Made by a program: the position numbers and the translations under genes
In this document: positions 1 to 9,053 of the stretch, in pieces
How positions within the stretch are numbered: position 1 is the stretch's first letter
Layout of the letters: every line of letters starts with the position of its first letter
Assembly: GCF_006547145.1 (NCBI RefSeq)
Contig: NZ_CP041244.1
Span: forward strand, 248,001 to 312,000
Direction: 5' to 3'
DNA from: Actinomadura sp. WMMA1423
Lineage (GTDB): Bacteria; Actinomycetota; Actinomycetes; Streptosporangiales; Streptosporangiaceae
Length of the DNA stretch: 64,000 nt
The notes under the pieces: model-generated
What the model saw: the letters and a program-made list of their open reading frames with translations, nothing else
Told to the model about the DNA's origin: nothing
Database searches by the model: none

Positions 1-1
1 C

Positions 2-394
2 GTGGCGGGGAGTTGGGCGCTGGCGCTTTCGTGGGGGGCGGTGCTGGGGTCGGTTCTGGCCGGTGGCGGGCTGGGTGTGGGCAGCGTGCTGGGGTTGCCG
101 CTGGCGTTGCTGTTCGCGTGGCATGGTGCGGGGTTCGCGCGGTGGCGGCTGCCGGTGGGGCTGGCGGAGCGCGCGGGGCGTGTTCCGTCCCGGTACGGGT
201 TGTCGGCGCTGGTGCTGGCGGGGGCGCCGGTGGTGGCCGGGGTGCAGGTGGAGTGGTCGGAGGTCGTGGCCGAGGGTGCGGGGCTGACGATGACGGCGGT
301 GGTGACGGTGGTGGTGCTTCCGTTGCTGCTGGCGTCGCAGGCGCTGGTGTGGTGGACGTTCCGGGGGCGGGTGGAGTCGCCCTCGTACCTGTAG
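2..394 (+). CDS. cydB: Cytochrome bd oxidase subunit II (CydB), C-terminal part only
   Basis: Only the last 130 or so residues are in the window; the reading frame is already open at the left edge, so the apparent first codon is internal. The stretch has three or four hydrophobic helices and ends with a motif typical of CydB carboxyl ends (LLLASQALVWWTFRGRV). CydB is the integral membrane partner of CydA in the bd-type quinol oxidase, which reduces oxygen without pumping protons and has high oxygen affinity. The identification rests mainly on this end motif and on the cydD and cydC genes that follow directly, the usual cydABDC order. The stop codon is 6 bases before the cydD start, so all are probably one transcript. 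Confidence 0.85.
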   Translation: MAGSWALALSWGAVLGSVLAGGGLGVGSVLGLPLALLFAWHGAGFARWRLPVGLAERAGRVPSRYGLSALVLAGAPVVAGVQVEWSEVVAEGAGLTMTAVVTVVVLPLLLASQALVWWTFRGRVESPSYL

Positions 395-400
395 GCGGTC

Positions 401-2038
401 GTGGTGAGGGGTGTGGAGCGGCGTCTGCTGGGGTTGGTTCCTCGGCGGGTGGTGGTGCTGGTGGGGGTGCTGGCGGCGGGGCAGGGTGTTCTGCTGGTGG
501 TGCAGGCGGAGCTGCTGGTGCGGGCGGTGGCGGGTCTGGACGCGGGGCCGCTGCCGTGGCTTGCGGGGGCGGTGGCCGGGCGGGCGGTGCTCGCGTGGGT
601 GTCGGGGTTGGTGGCGGGTGGGGCGGCGGCGCGGGTGAAGCGCGGTCTGCGGGGGGCGCTGCTGGGCCGGCCGGCGGGTGAGGCGGGGGCGCGGGTGACG
701 TTGCTGACCCGGGGTTTGGACGGGGTGGATCCGTTCTTCACGGGTTATGTTCCGCAGCTGGTGGCGGCGTGCGTGGTGCCGGTGGTGGTGCTGGCGCGGT
801 TGGCGGCGGTGGACTGGGCGTCGGCTCTGGTGGTGGCGGTGACGGTTCCTCTGGTGCCGGTGTTCGGTGCGCTGGTGGGGATGCGGACGGCGGAGCTGAC
901 GGGGCGGCAGTGGGGGCTGCTGCACCGGCTGGGCGGGCATTTCCGGGATGTGGTGGCGGGGCTGGGGACGTTGCGGGCGTTCGGGCGGGCCGGTCATCAG
1001 TCGGCGGTGGTGCGGGAGCTGGCGGGTGAGCATCGGCGGGCGAGTGTGCGGGCGTTGCGGGTGGCGTTCCTGTCGTCGCTGGTGCTGGAGCTGGTGTGTG
1101 CGCTGTCGGTGGCGTTGGTGGCGGTGCCGGTGGGGTTGCGGTTGCTGGGCGGGGAGATGGCGCTGGCGGCGGGGCTGCTGGTGCTGGTGTTGACGCCTGA
1201 GGTGTTCCTGCCGTTGCGGGCGTTGGGGCAGCGTTTCCATGCCAGTGCGGAGGGGGTGGCGGCGGCGCGGGAGGCGTTCGCGGTGCTGGACGCGCCGGCG
1301 GGTTCGCGGGGCGGTGGCGGGGTGGTGCCGGGTGAGGGGGCGCCGGAGATCGTGCTGGAGGAGGTGACGGTCCGGTATCCGGGGGCGGCGGGTGCGGCGT
1401 TGGACCGGGTGTCGTTGCGGGTGGGGCCGGGTGAGCGGGTGGCGGTGGTGGGGCCGTCGGGTGCGGGCAAGTCGACGCTGCTGCTGGTGCTGGCCGGGCT
1501 GGTGTCCCCTGATTCGGGGCGGGTGCTGGTGGACGGGGTGGATCTGTCGGATCTGGATGTGGGGGCGTGGCGGGCGCGTGTGGGGTGGGTGCCGCAGCGG
1601 CCGCACCTGTTCGCGGCGTCGGTGGCCGACAACGTCCGGTTGGGTGATCCGGGTGCCGGGGCGGGGCGTGTGGAGGAGGCGGCGCGGGCGGCGGCGATGG
1701 ATTTCGTCGGGGAGCTGCCGGAGGGGTTGGAGACGGTGCTGGGTGAGGGGGGTGCGGGGTTGTCGGCGGGGCAGCGGCAGCGGTTGGCGATCGCGCGCGC
1801 GTACCTGTCGGGTGGGCCGGTGATGCTGTTGGACGAGCCGACGGCGCGGTTGGATCTGCACAGCGAGCGGGTGCTGGTGGAGGCGGCGGCGGGTTTGCTG
1901 GCGGGGCGGACGGCGGTGGTGGTGGCGCATCGTCCGGCGCTGCTTGGGGTGGTGGACCGGGTGGTGCGGTTGGAGGGCGGCCGGTTGTGCGGGCCTGCGG
2001 GCGGGCGGGCCGGGGCGCGGGCCGGGGAGGCGGCGTGA
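401..2038 (+). CDS. cydD: Thiol reductant ABC exporter subunit CydD
   Basis: A 545-residue fused membrane and ATPase half-transporter. About 300 residues of transmembrane domain precede a nucleotide-binding domain with Walker A GPSGAGKST at residues 351-359, the signature LSAGQRQR and Walker B VMLLDEPT. With CydC it forms the heterodimer that exports glutathione or cysteine to the periplasmic side and is needed to assemble cytochrome bd. The GTG start at 401 leaves a 6-base gap after cydB. The stop overlaps the cydC start by four bases (GTGA), so the two subunits are probably translationally coupled. Length and order match the family. Confidence 0.92.
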   Translation: MVRGVERRLLGLVPRRVVVLVGVLAAGQGVLLVVQAELLVRAVAGLDAGPLPWLAGAVAGRAVLAWVSGLVAGGAAARVKRGLRGALLGRPAGEAGARVTLLTRGLDGVDPFFTGYVPQLVAACVVPVVVLARLAAVDWASALVVAVTVPLVPVFGALVGMRTAELTGRQWGLLHRLGGHFRDVVAGLGTLRAFGRAGHQSAVVRELAGEHRRASVRALRVAFLSSLVLELVCALSVALVAVPVGLRLLGGEMALAAGLLVLVLTPEVFLPLRALGQRFHASAEGVAAAREAFAVLDAPAGSRGGGGVVPGEGAPEIVLEEVTVRYPGAAGAALDRVSLRVGPGERVAVVGPSGAGKSTLLLVLAGLVSPDSGRVLVDGVDLSDLDVGAWRARVGWVPQRPHLFAASVADNVRLGDPGAGAGRVEEAARAAAMDFVGELPEGLETVLGEGGAGLSAGQRQRLAIARAYLSGGPVMLLDEPTARLDLHSERVLVEAAAGLLAGRTAVVVAHRPALLGVVDRVVRLEGGRLCGPAGGRAGARAGEAA

Positions 2039-3756
2039 GGGGCGGGTCGGGGGTGTGGGGTGCGGTGCGTCCGCACGCGGTGCGGTTGGTGGCGGCGGGG
2101 TTGGCGGGCGCGGCGGCGGAGTTGTGCGGGCTGGGGTTGATCGCGTCGGCGGCGTGGTTGATCGCGCGGGCGTCGCAGGGGCCGGAGCTGGCGGTGCTGG
2201 CGGTGGCGATCGCGGCGGTGCGGGGGTTCGCGCTGGCGAAGGGGTCGCTGCGGTATGTGGAGCGGCTGGCGGGTCATGACGGGGCGCTTCGGGCGCTGGC
2301 GGAGTTGCGGGGGCGGGTGTTCGACGCGCTGGCGGCGGCGGGTCCGGGTGCGCGGCGGGTGCGTGACGGTGAGGTGTTGACGCGGATGGTGTCGGATGTG
2401 GACGCCGTCCAGGATCTTTTGCTGCGGTGCGTGCTGCCGGTGGCGGCGTCGGTGGTGTGCGGGGCCGCGGGGGTGGCGGTGTGCGCGCTGGTGGACGTGC
2501 GGTCGGCGGTGGTGCTTGCCGGGGGGCTGCTGGTGGCGGGTGTGGTGGTGCCGGCGGCGGCGTCGGTGGCCGGGGGGCGCGCGGCGGCGCGGATGGCGCG
2601 GGGGCGCGGGGTTCTGGCGGTGCGGGCGCTGGACGTGCTGGAGGGTGCGCGGGATCTGGCGGTGTTCGGCGCGGAGGGCCGGCTCGCGGAGCGGGCGCGG
2701 GAGGCGGCGCGGGAGCTGGAGCGGGCGGAGCGGTCGGCGGTGCGGGTGTCGGCGGCGGTGGCGGCGGCGGGTTTCGTGGTGCAGGGCGTGGCGGTCGCGG
2801 CGGTGTTGTGGGCGGGGTTGCGGGCGGGTGTGGACGAGGTGGGTGCGGCGGTGCTGGCGTTGACGGCGCTGGTGGCGGTGGAGTCGGTGCTGCCGTTGGC
2901 GGGTGCGGCGCAGCGGTTGCGGGAGGTGCTGCCGGCGGTTCGGCGGGTGGGTGCGGTGCTGGCCGCTCCCCCGGTGCGGGGTCCGGCGTGTCCGGTGGTG
3001 GTGCCGCGGGGGCCGCTGGAGGTGGAGCTGCTGGGTGTGCGGGTCTGCTACGGGGAGGGTGTGGCGCTGGACGGGGTGGATCTGCGGGTGGAGCGGGGGC
3101 GGCGGGTCGCGGTGGTGGGGGCGAGCGGCGCGGGCAAGAGCACGCTTCTGGCGGCGGTGGCCGGTGAGGTGCCGGTGGGGTCGGGTGCGGTGGTGCTGGG
3201 CGGGCGGGAGCTCGGCCGGTACGCGCCGGAGGACGTGCGGGGGGCGGTGCGGGGTCTGGCGCAGGACGCGCACGTGTTCGGGGCGTCGGTGCGGGCGAAT
3301 CTGCTGCTGGCTCGTCCGGATGCCGGTGAGGCGGAGTTGTGGGCGGCGGCGGAGCGGGCGCGGTTCGCGGAGGTGGTGCGGGAGTTGCCGCAGGGGTGGG
3401 ACACCGTGGTGGGGGCGGGTGGTCGGGGCCTGTCGGGCGGGCAGCGGCAGCGTTTGCTGCTGGCGCGGGCGCTGCTGGCCGATCCGCCGGTGCTGGTGCT
3501 GGACGAGCCGGCCGAGGGGCTGGATCCGGGGATGGCGGATGCGGTGGTGCGGGAGTTGCTGGAGGCGCCGGGCGGCGGGACGCTGCTGCTGGTGACGCAT
3601 CGGCTGGCGGCGCTGGGCGCGGCCGACGAGGTGGTGGTGCTGGACCGGGGCCGGGTGGTGCAGCGGGGGCGGCACGAGGAGTTGGTGGGGGTGCCGGGCG
3701 CCTACCGCGACCTGTGGGAGGCCGAGGTGCTGGCCGGCCGGGCGGTGCCGTGCTGA
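2035..3756 (+). CDS. cydC: Thiol reductant ABC exporter subunit CydC
   Basis: Second half of the CydDC exporter, 573 residues from the GTG at 2035. That start is chosen because it overlaps the cydD stop codon in a GTGA junction; an upstream in-frame start at 1987 would add 16 Arg/Gly-rich residues without homology. The membrane domain is followed by a nucleotide-binding domain with Walker A GASGAGKST, signature LSGGQRQR and Walker B VLVLDEPA. CydC pairs with CydD to move reduced thiols outwards and so supports cytochrome bd assembly. The 3' end overlaps the convergent MocR-type gene by about 55 bases. Confidence 0.92.
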   Translation: MRGGSGVWGAVRPHAVRLVAAGLAGAAAELCGLGLIASAAWLIARASQGPELAVLAVAIAAVRGFALAKGSLRYVERLAGHDGALRALAELRGRVFDALAAAGPGARRVRDGEVLTRMVSDVDAVQDLLLRCVLPVAASVVCGAAGVAVCALVDVRSAVVLAGGLLVAGVVVPAAASVAGGRAAARMARGRGVLAVRALDVLEGARDLAVFGAEGRLAERAREAARELERAERSAVRVSAAVAAAGFVVQGVAVAAVLWAGLRAGVDEVGAAVLALTALVAVESVLPLAGAAQRLREVLPAVRRVGAVLAAPPVRGPACPVVVPRGPLEVELLGVRVCYGEGVALDGVDLRVERGRRVAVVGASGAGKSTLLAAVAGEVPVGSGAVVLGGRELGRYAPEDVRGAVRGLAQDAHVFGASVRANLLLARPDAGEAELWAAAERARFAEVVRELPQGWDTVVGAGGRGLSGGQRQRLLLARALLADPPVLVLDEPAEGLDPGMADAVVRELLEAPGGGTLLLVTHRLAALGAADEVVVLDRGRVVQRGRHEELVGVPGAYRDLWEAEVLAGRAVPC

Positions 3757-5306
3757 TCTCCGGGTTGGGCGGGGTCCCGGCCTGTTTCGGTGTGGCGGAG
3801 GGCGTGTGCGAGTGCGGCGACGGCGCCCGGGATGGCGGAGGCGGGGGCGGCCGCGTATCCGAGGACGAGGCCTGGGGGGTGGGGGCGCTGCGCGTGCCAT
3901 GACAGGGGGTGGGTTTTGACGCCGAGTTCCAGTGCCGCGGCGGCGAGGTCGGTGTCGTGGAGGTCGCCGTGGGCGCGGCCGGGGAAGGTGATGGTGAGGT
4001 GGAGTCCGGCGGCGGCGCCGTGGACGGTCGCGGTGGGCAGGTGCTCGGCGATGGCCTGGATCATGGTGTCGCGGCGGCGGCGGTGGCGGCGCCGCAGCAG
4101 CCGCAGGGTGCGCTCCATCTCCCCCGAGTCCATGAGGCCGGCGAGGACGAGTTGGGGCAGTGCGGCGTTGCCGAGGTCGGCGAAGCGCTTCTCGGCGACG
4201 ACGGCGTCCAGGTGGGAGGGCGGTGGGATGAGCCATCCGATCCGCAGGGCGGGCGCGAGGAGTTTGGAGACGCTGCCGGCGTAGAAGACGCGGTCGGTGA
4301 GCATGGAGCGCAGTGCGGGGACGGGGGGCCGGTCGTAGCGGTGCTCGGCGTCGTAGTCGTCCTCGATGACCAGGCCGCCGGCGGAGGCCCAGCGCATGAG
4401 GTCGCGGCGGCGGTCCGCGCCGAGGACGGCGCCGGTGGGGAACTGGTGGGCGGGGGTGAGCAGGACGGCGGGGGCGCCGGTGGCGTGGAGCCGGTCGACG
4501 CGGATTCCGGCGTCGTCGACGGGGACGGGCGGGGTTGCGGCTCCCCAGTGGGCCAGGTGCTGGCGGACGCCGAGGGAGCCGGGGTCTTCGACGGCGATCC
4601 GGTCGGTGCCTTCGCGGGTCAGGACGCGGGCGACGATGCCGAGGGCCTGGCTGGTGCCGGCGACGATGACGATGCCGGCGGGGTCGGCGCGGATGCCGCG
4701 GTTGCGGGCGAGCCAGGCGGCGACGGCGGTGCGCAGGGCGGGGGTGCCGCGCGGGTCGCCGTATCCGAGGGCGGCGGCGGGCAGGTCGCGCAGGACGGTG
4801 CGTTCGGTGCGCTGCCAGGCGGCGCGGGGGAACGCGGCGAGGTCGGGCAGGCCGGGTGACAGGTCGGTGCGGGCGGGTGTGTCGCGCAGGACGTCGAACA
4901 GGTCGGTGTCCTGCGGTGTGGGGAGCGGTGCGGCGGCCGGTGCCTGCGGTGTGGATGCGGGTGCGGGGGGCGGGCCGGTCGTGGGGCGGGTGGTGAGGGG
5001 CGCGGTCAGGGGCGTGGCGACGACGACGGTGCCGGCGCGGCCGCGTCCGGCGACGTGGCCCTCGTCGGCGAGGCGCTGGTAGGCCTCGGTGACCACGCCG
5101 CGGGAGACGCGCAGTTCGGCCGCCAGGACGCGGGTGGCGGGCAGGCGCGCTCCCACGGGCAGGCGGCCGTCGGCGACGGCGTCGCGGAGCCGCCCGGCGA
5201 GCCAGTCGGCCAGTCCCCCGGGCGGGGCGTCGGCGGCGTCGAGCTGGAGGAAGTCCGCCCCCCGCGTTATGGCCCGGTCGTATTCGCCGTGTTTGGACCT
5301 GTCCAT
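3702..5306 (-). CDS. MocR/PdxR-type regulator (GntR helix-turn-helix fused to aminotransferase fold)
   Basis: About 534 residues. The N-terminus is a GntR winged helix (LPATRVLAAELRVSRGVV, then EAYQRLADEGHV). A proline-rich linker leads to a fold-type I PLP aminotransferase-like domain with the aspartate segment VIEDDYDAEHRYD and the PLP-lysine motif YAGSVSKLLAP. MocR proteins use PLP or an amino-acid aldimine as effector and often control vitamin B6 or amino-acid genes. The start at 5306 (MDRSKHGEY) is preferred over one 13 codons upstream because it leaves 28 bases before the divergent methyltransferase instead of overlapping it. The target is unknown, but the divergent methyltransferase is the obvious candidate. 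Confidence 0.88.
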   Translation of the reverse strand: MDRSKHGEYDRAITRGADFLQLDAADAPPGGLADWLAGRLRDAVADGRLPVGARLPATRVLAAELRVSRGVVTEAYQRLADEGHVAGRGRAGTVVVATPLTAPLTTRPTTGPPPAPASTPQAPAAAPLPTPQDTDLFDVLRDTPARTDLSPGLPDLAAFPRAAWQRTERTVLRDLPAAALGYGDPRGTPALRTAVAAWLARNRGIRADPAGIVIVAGTSQALGIVARVLTREGTDRIAVEDPGSLGVRQHLAHWGAATPPVPVDDAGIRVDRLHATGAPAVLLTPAHQFPTGAVLGADRRRDLMRWASAGGLVIEDDYDAEHRYDRPPVPALRSMLTDRVFYAGSVSKLLAPALRIGWLIPPPSHLDAVVAEKRFADLGNAALPQLVLAGLMDSGEMERTLRLLRRRHRRRRDTMIQAIAEHLPTATVHGAAAGLHLTITFPGRAHGDLHDTDLAAAALELGVKTHPLSWHAQRPHPPGLVLGYAAAPASAIPGAVAALAHALRHTETGRDPAQPGDQHGTARPASTSASHRSR

Positions 5307-5334
5307 CAGGCCATTGTGCGGCCACGGTGGGCGG

Positions 5335-6168
5335 ATGGAAACCACGACGATGAACGGATCCGGCGGTTATGTCCACGGGTATTCGGGGCGGGAGGCGCGC
5401 CGGCTCGGCGACCAGGCCGACGCCCTCGCGGCGCTGCTGCACGACGGGACCGCCTACCCGCCGGGGAGCCGGGTGCTGGAGGCCGGCTGCGGCGTCGGCG
5501 CGCAGACGGTGCATCTGGTGTCGCGCTCCCCCGGCGTGCGCCTGACCGCCGTGGACCTGTCGCAGGCGTCCCTGGACCAGGCCCGCGCCGGCCTCGCCGC
5601 GGCCGTGCCCGCGGCGCGGGTGCTCTGGCGGCGCGCCGACCTGCGGGACCTGCCGTTCCCCGACGCGGCGTTCGACCACGTGTTCGTGTGCTTCGTGCTG
5701 GAGCACCTGCGCGATCCGTGCGCGGCGCTGGCGGGGCTGCGGCGGGTGCTGCGGCCCGGCGGGACCCTCACCGCGATCGAGGGCGACCACGGGTCGGCGT
5801 TCTTCCATCCCGACAGCGCCCACGCCCGCGCCGCGATCGCCCACCAGGTCGTCCTGCAGGCCGCGGCGGGCGGCGACGCCCACCTCGGGCGCAGGCTGGG
5901 GCCGCTGCTGGCCGAGGCCGGGTACGCGCGGGTCGGCGTCGAGCCCCGCACCGTCTACGCCGACGGGACCCGGCCCGCTCTGGCGCGCGCCTTCACCCGC
6001 GACACCTTCACCGCGATGGTCGAGTCCGTCCGCGACGAGGCCGTCGCCGCGGGGCTGGCCACCCCGGCCGACTTCGACCGCGGTGTCGCCGACCTGCGCC
6101 GCACCGCCGAGCCCGGCGGGACGTTCCACTACACGTTCTTCAAGGCCACGGCCGTCAACCCGCCGTGA
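5335..6168 (+). CDS. SAM-dependent class I methyltransferase
   Basis: 277 residues with the SAM-binding motif VLEAGCGVGAQT followed by the acidic motif II LTAVDLSQASLDQAR, then a Methyltransf_11/25-like middle (VFVCFVLEHLRDP, LRRVLRPGGTLTAIEGDHGS). It resembles UbiE/MenG-type small-molecule methyltransferases, but the acceptor cannot be told from sequence. The start METTTMNG lies 28 bases from the divergent MocR-type gene, so the two probably share a control region and form a regulator/target pair. Confidence 0.85.
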   Translation: METTTMNGSGGYVHGYSGREARRLGDQADALAALLHDGTAYPPGSRVLEAGCGVGAQTVHLVSRSPGVRLTAVDLSQASLDQARAGLAAAVPAARVLWRRADLRDLPFPDAAFDHVFVCFVLEHLRDPCAALAGLRRVLRPGGTLTAIEGDHGSAFFHPDSAHARAAIAHQVVLQAAAGGDAHLGRRLGPLLAEAGYARVGVEPRTVYADGTRPALARAFTRDTFTAMVESVRDEAVAAGLATPADFDRGVADLRRTAEPGGTFHYTFFKATAVNPP

Positions 6169-6249
6169 GCCGCCGGCGGTCCCCGCTCAGGGCGCCCCCG
6201 GCGCGGCACGTCGCGTGCCGCTCGGGCCGCTCGGGCCGCTGGAGGGCCG

Positions 6250-7092
6250 TCACGCCGCTCCCGGGTCGATGAAGGAGTACGGCGGCCAGGGCCCGGTGAC
6301 CTCGACCTCGATGCCCGGCAGCCGCTCGCGGGCCGCCCGCGTCACCGCCAGGAACCCCTCCACCTGCTCCTCGTCCAGCAGGTAGGCGGCGTTGAGGATC
6401 TGCTCGCCCTCCCGGCCCGACAGGCGCGGGTCCTGCGGCGGGTGGTGCCGGGACGCCGCGGCGTGGTCGGCGAGCTCGGCGTGCACCGAGTCGGCCTGCT
6501 CCCCCGCCAGGCGCCCCGCGTCGGCGCGGCGGCGCCGCCGCCGGGTGTGCCCCGCCCCGGCCTCGCCGGGGCCGGTGGGGGGCTCGGCGCCCGGCGCGAG
6601 TCCCCCACCGGGGTCCTGGTGGCTCCCGCCGTCGCCGCGCAGCAGCTCGGGGCTCGCGTAGGCCCGCACGCCCCACTCCGAGCGGCCGCTGATCAGGTCG
6701 AGGGCCTCGCGGAGCCGCTCGCCCTCGGCCGCCAGCACCGCGGCGACGCGCGCGTCGTCGCGGTAGATGGTCGCGATCCGCACCGGCGCGGTCGGCGCGG
6801 ATCGCGCCGCCCGCTCCACCACGTCGTGGTGGGCGCGGGCGGTGGCCTCCAGCCACTGGAGGTCCTCCAGGTTGGCGCGCAGCGCCGCCTCCCCGTACTC
6901 CTCCAGCCGGACGGTGCTGACGAGCGCGGTCAGCCCGCCCGCGACCACGCCCCGCACCGGGGCGCCCGCCACCCCGGCCGCCCCGTCCAGCGCGGCCGGG
7001 TCCAGTCCCCACGCCACCCCGTACAGGTAGACGCCGGTCCCGGCGGCGCCCACGGCGCCGCCGGGCAGGCCGGCGGACCCGAGAGCGGTCAT
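6250..7092 (-). CDS. gvpL: Gas vesicle protein GvpL (GvpL/GvpF family)
   Basis: 280 residues. The N-terminal motif GVYLYGVAW, the central block ALVSTVRLEEYGE with ERAARSAPTAPVRIATIYRDD, and the end WPPYSFIDPG are typical of the GvpL/GvpF family, minor proteins needed for assembly of the gas-vesicle shell. A low-complexity insertion rich in Gly, Pro and Arg (about residues 160-200) separates the two conserved halves. This is the last gene of the leftward gvp operon and follows gvpO by 47 bases. It is the second GvpF/L-type protein of the cluster. Which one acts as F and which as L is assigned by position. Confidence 0.88.
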   Translation of the reverse strand: MTALGSAGLPGGAVGAAGTGVYLYGVAWGLDPAALDGAAGVAGAPVRGVVAGGLTALVSTVRLEEYGEAALRANLEDLQWLEATARAHHDVVERAARSAPTAPVRIATIYRDDARVAAVLAAEGERLREALDLISGRSEWGVRAYASPELLRGDGGSHQDPGGGLAPGAEPPTGPGEAGAGHTRRRRRRADAGRLAGEQADSVHAELADHAAASRHHPPQDPRLSGREGEQILNAAYLLDEEQVEGFLAVTRAARERLPGIEVEVTGPWPPYSFIDPGAA

Positions 7093-7139
7093 GGCGCGGG
7101 CTCCCTTCGGTCCGCCTCCCGCGGCCGGTGCACGGCCGC

Positions 7140-7400
7140 TCAGTTCCTCTCGGTGCGCCCGCGGGCGTAGCGGCGGGTGCGCCGGTAGCTCACCAGCTCG
7201 CCCTCCGCGTCGACCTCGGTGTCGTAGACCGCGAGGATGTCGTTGGAGTCGGGGATCCGGTGGGTCTCCACGACCTCCAGCGTGACGCGCCAGCCCTCCT
7301 CGGTGCGCTCCATCCCCACCACGCTCTCGGCGCTGCGGCCGGTCATCGCGGTGACGTGCTCCACCGCCATCCGGGCGGCCTTGGACGCGGACAACATCAC
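7140..7400 (-). CDS. gvpO: Gas vesicle protein GvpO
   Basis: 86 residues with the GvpO family core: an N-terminal helix (AARMAVEHVTAMTGRSAES) followed by a small beta-rich domain (GWRVTLEVVETHRIPD, ILAVYDTEVDAEGELVSYRR) and a basic tail. GvpO is essential for gas-vesicle formation in haloarchaea and is conserved in actinomycete clusters. In Streptomyces-type clusters gvpO usually comes first, whereas here it is the fourth gene, 7 bases after gvpG. A second Met lies one codon downstream, so the start is uncertain by one residue. Confidence 0.87.
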   Translation of the reverse strand: MMLSASKAARMAVEHVTAMTGRSAESVVGMERTEEGWRVTLEVVETHRIPDSNDILAVYDTEVDAEGELVSYRRTRRYARGRTERN

Positions 7401-7407
7401 CGGCCTC

Positions 7408-7659
7408 CTAACCGCCCGGCTGGTAGCCGCGGGCGCGGCCCTCGTTCAGCCGGTGGATCAGCTCCTCCTCGCGCGCGGCGGCCTCCTCCTCGGTGATCTC
7501 GCCCGCGGCCGCCTCGTCGGCGACCTGCTGCATCTCCGCGGCGATCCGCCCCGGGTCGTACAGCTGCGCCTCGGCCTGCTCGGTCAGGGTCTCGGCCAGC
7601 CACATCACGCCCTTGACGGGCGCGAGCGGCGCCGTGATCAGACCGGTGAAGAATCCCAT
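7408..7659 (-). CDS. gvpG: Gas vesicle protein GvpG
   Basis: 83 residues beginning MGFFTGLITAPLAPVKGVMWLAE, the diagnostic GvpG start, followed by a charged helical region (EITEEEAAAREEELIHRL). GvpG is a small accessory protein of gas-vesicle assembly found in most clusters. It starts 6 bases after gvpF ends, with an AAAGGAC ribosome-binding site formed at the gvpF stop. Length fits the family. Confidence 0.9.
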   Translation of the reverse strand: MGFFTGLITAPLAPVKGVMWLAETLTEQAEAQLYDPGRIAAEMQQVADEAAAGEITEEEAAAREEELIHRLNEGRARGYQPGG

Positions 7660-7665
7660 CGTCCT

Positions 7666-8454
7666 TTACGCCTCCGGAACGAAGTCGTAGGGCGGCAGCG
7701 GCCCGATCAGCCGCAGCCGGATGCGCTCGCCGTGGGTCTCGCCCAGCTTGTCCACGGCCTCCTCGAACGCGGCGCGGCGGTCGGCGCGGACCAGGAACGA
7801 GGCGTCCAGGACGTCCTCCTCCCGTGCCGGGGTCTTGCGCGAGAACGCCTCCGCCGCCGAGGTGGCCCCGTCCAGCAGGACCTGCTCGTCGCTCTCGCGG
7901 AGCCGCTGCATCGACTGCGCGATCAGCTCGCCGAGCCGGACCCGGTCGTAGTAGACCGCGTCGGCGGCGTCGGCGGGGACCTCGCGCAGCCGCTGCGACA
8001 GCTCCGCGACCTCGGGGTCGTTCTGCATGATCTCCCGGAGCACCGCGTCCTCGACGTAGGTGGCCTTCAGGCGCAGCTCGACACGGCCCTCGAGCTGGTC
8101 CAGAACCTGTCCGAACCGCTCGGAGTTGTCGGCCAGCAGCTCCTTCTCCACCGCGCCGCGGTCGGCCAGCGCCGCCCCGAAGCGGAACGGCAGCACCACG
8201 GTGCCGGCGTCGACCAGGGAGTTCAGCACCCGCTGGTGCGCGACCAGGTCGGCGCGCTCGCCCAGCGGCCGGTCGGCCGGAAGGTCGCTGACCAGGGCGG
8301 CGCACGAGCCGCCGTCCTCGACCAGCGACACCGGCCGGTCGTCCAGCCCGGCCAGGTCCGGCGGGATCGCCGCGCCCGACCGGGTCACCCCGTACACGTA
8401 CTGCGGGATCCGGTCCCCGGCCTCAGAGCCGCCGGGGGCTTGCGGCGTGGTCAT
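7666..8454 (-). CDS. gvpF: Gas vesicle protein GvpF (GvpL/GvpF family)
   Basis: 262 residues of the GvpL/GvpF family. Diagnostic blocks are [14 protein letters not shown] near the N-terminus, [13 protein letters not shown], the helical middle [39 protein letters not shown], and the end [14 protein letters not shown]. Family members bind the gas-vesicle shell and help nucleate or assemble it. The ATG overlaps the gvpA stop by four bases (ATGA), indicating translational coupling to the major shell protein. Confidence 0.92.
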   Translation of the reverse strand: MTTPQAPGGSEAGDRIPQYVYGVTRSGAAIPPDLAGLDDRPVSLVEDGGSCAALVSDLPADRPLGERADLVAHQRVLNSLVDAGTVVLPFRFGAALADRGAVEKELLADNSERFGQVLDQLEGRVELRLKATYVEDAVLREIMQNDPEVAELSQRLREVPADAADAVYYDRVRLGELIAQSMQRLRESDEQVLLDGATSAAEAFSRKTPAREEDVLDASFLVRADRRAAFEEAVDKLGETHGERIRLRLIGPLPPYDFVPEA

Positions 8455-8894
8455 TCTTCCTCGTCCTCCTTCTTGCGCGAAGAGCGGCGCCGCGCGGGCT
8501 GCTTGTCCTCGGAGTCATCGTCGTCGTCGGAGTCGCCGCCGAAGGTCTCCTTCAGCCGCTCCCCCGCACCCTCCAGCGCGCCGCGGGTCTTCTTCTTGGC
8601 GCCCGACTCCTGCATGCCGCCGACGAACTCCGGCAGGCCCTGCGAGGTGCCGTCGTGGGCGATGTCCAGGCGGTTCACCGCCTCGGCGAACCGCAGGTAG
8701 GTGTCGACACTGGCGACCACGATCCGCACGTCGATCGTGAGGATCTCGATTCCCACCAGCGAAACCCGTGCATACAAGTCGATGACCAGACCCTTCTCCA
8801 GGATCAGGTCGACGACGTCGGCAAGACCGCTGCCGGAGCCGCCGCGCTGCACGACATTGCTGCCCGAAGTCTGCTGGGCGACAGGCCCAGTCAT
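8451..8894 (-). CDS. gvpA: Gas vesicle shell protein GvpA (GvpA/J type)
   Basis: 147 residues. The hydrophobic core [38 protein letters not shown] and [13 protein letters not shown] is the conserved GvpA/GvpJ ribbed-shell fold. The C-terminal 55 residues are a charged tail, first acidic (a run of Asp), then Arg/Lys, then EDEEE. Such extended tails occur in actinomycete GvpA but not in cyanobacterial or haloarchaeal GvpA. It is the first gene of the operon, with an AAGGAG site 7 bases before the ATG and a SigB-type promoter 55 bases upstream. No separate gvpJ, gvpS, gvpK or gvpN is present in the window. Confidence 0.93.
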   Translation of the reverse strand: MTGPVAQQTSGSNVVQRGGSGSGLADVVDLILEKGLVIDLYARVSLVGIEILTIDVRIVVASVDTYLRFAEAVNRLDIAHDGTSQGLPEFVGGMQESGAKKKTRGALEGAGERLKETFGGDSDDDDDSEDKQPARRRSSRKKEDEEE

Positions 8895-8948
8895 GTGATC
8901 GCTCCTTCTCGGGTGGTACCCGTCCGGGGGTTGAGCATGGCCCGTTGT

Positions 8949-8972
8949 GTACCCGCTCTTGCCTCGCTAAAC
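8949..8972 (-). promoter_or_regulatory. SigB-type stress promoter of the gvp operon
   Basis: Read on the minus strand, GTTT (8969-8972) is followed by exactly 14 bases and GGGTAC (8949-8954). This fits the actinomycete SigB/SigF-type general stress consensus GNNT-N14-16-GGGTAY. The predicted start of transcription, near 8942, gives a leader of about 48 bases ending in the gvpA AAGGAG site. Matches of the same kind precede the next two transcription units. Confidence 0.65.
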
Positions 8973-9053
8973 GGGCAATCTGGTTCCGGTCATCGGAGGG
9001 TCAAGTCCGCGGGCCTCCGCGGGTGAGGGCCCGGGCCGCCCGAGGGCGCGCGA

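Noticed and set aside
997..6129. A 1710-codon minus-strand open frame
   Set aside because: It runs antisense to cydD, cydC and the methyltransferase, with Arg/Pro/His-rich translation and no domain. It is an artefact of high G+C codon use.
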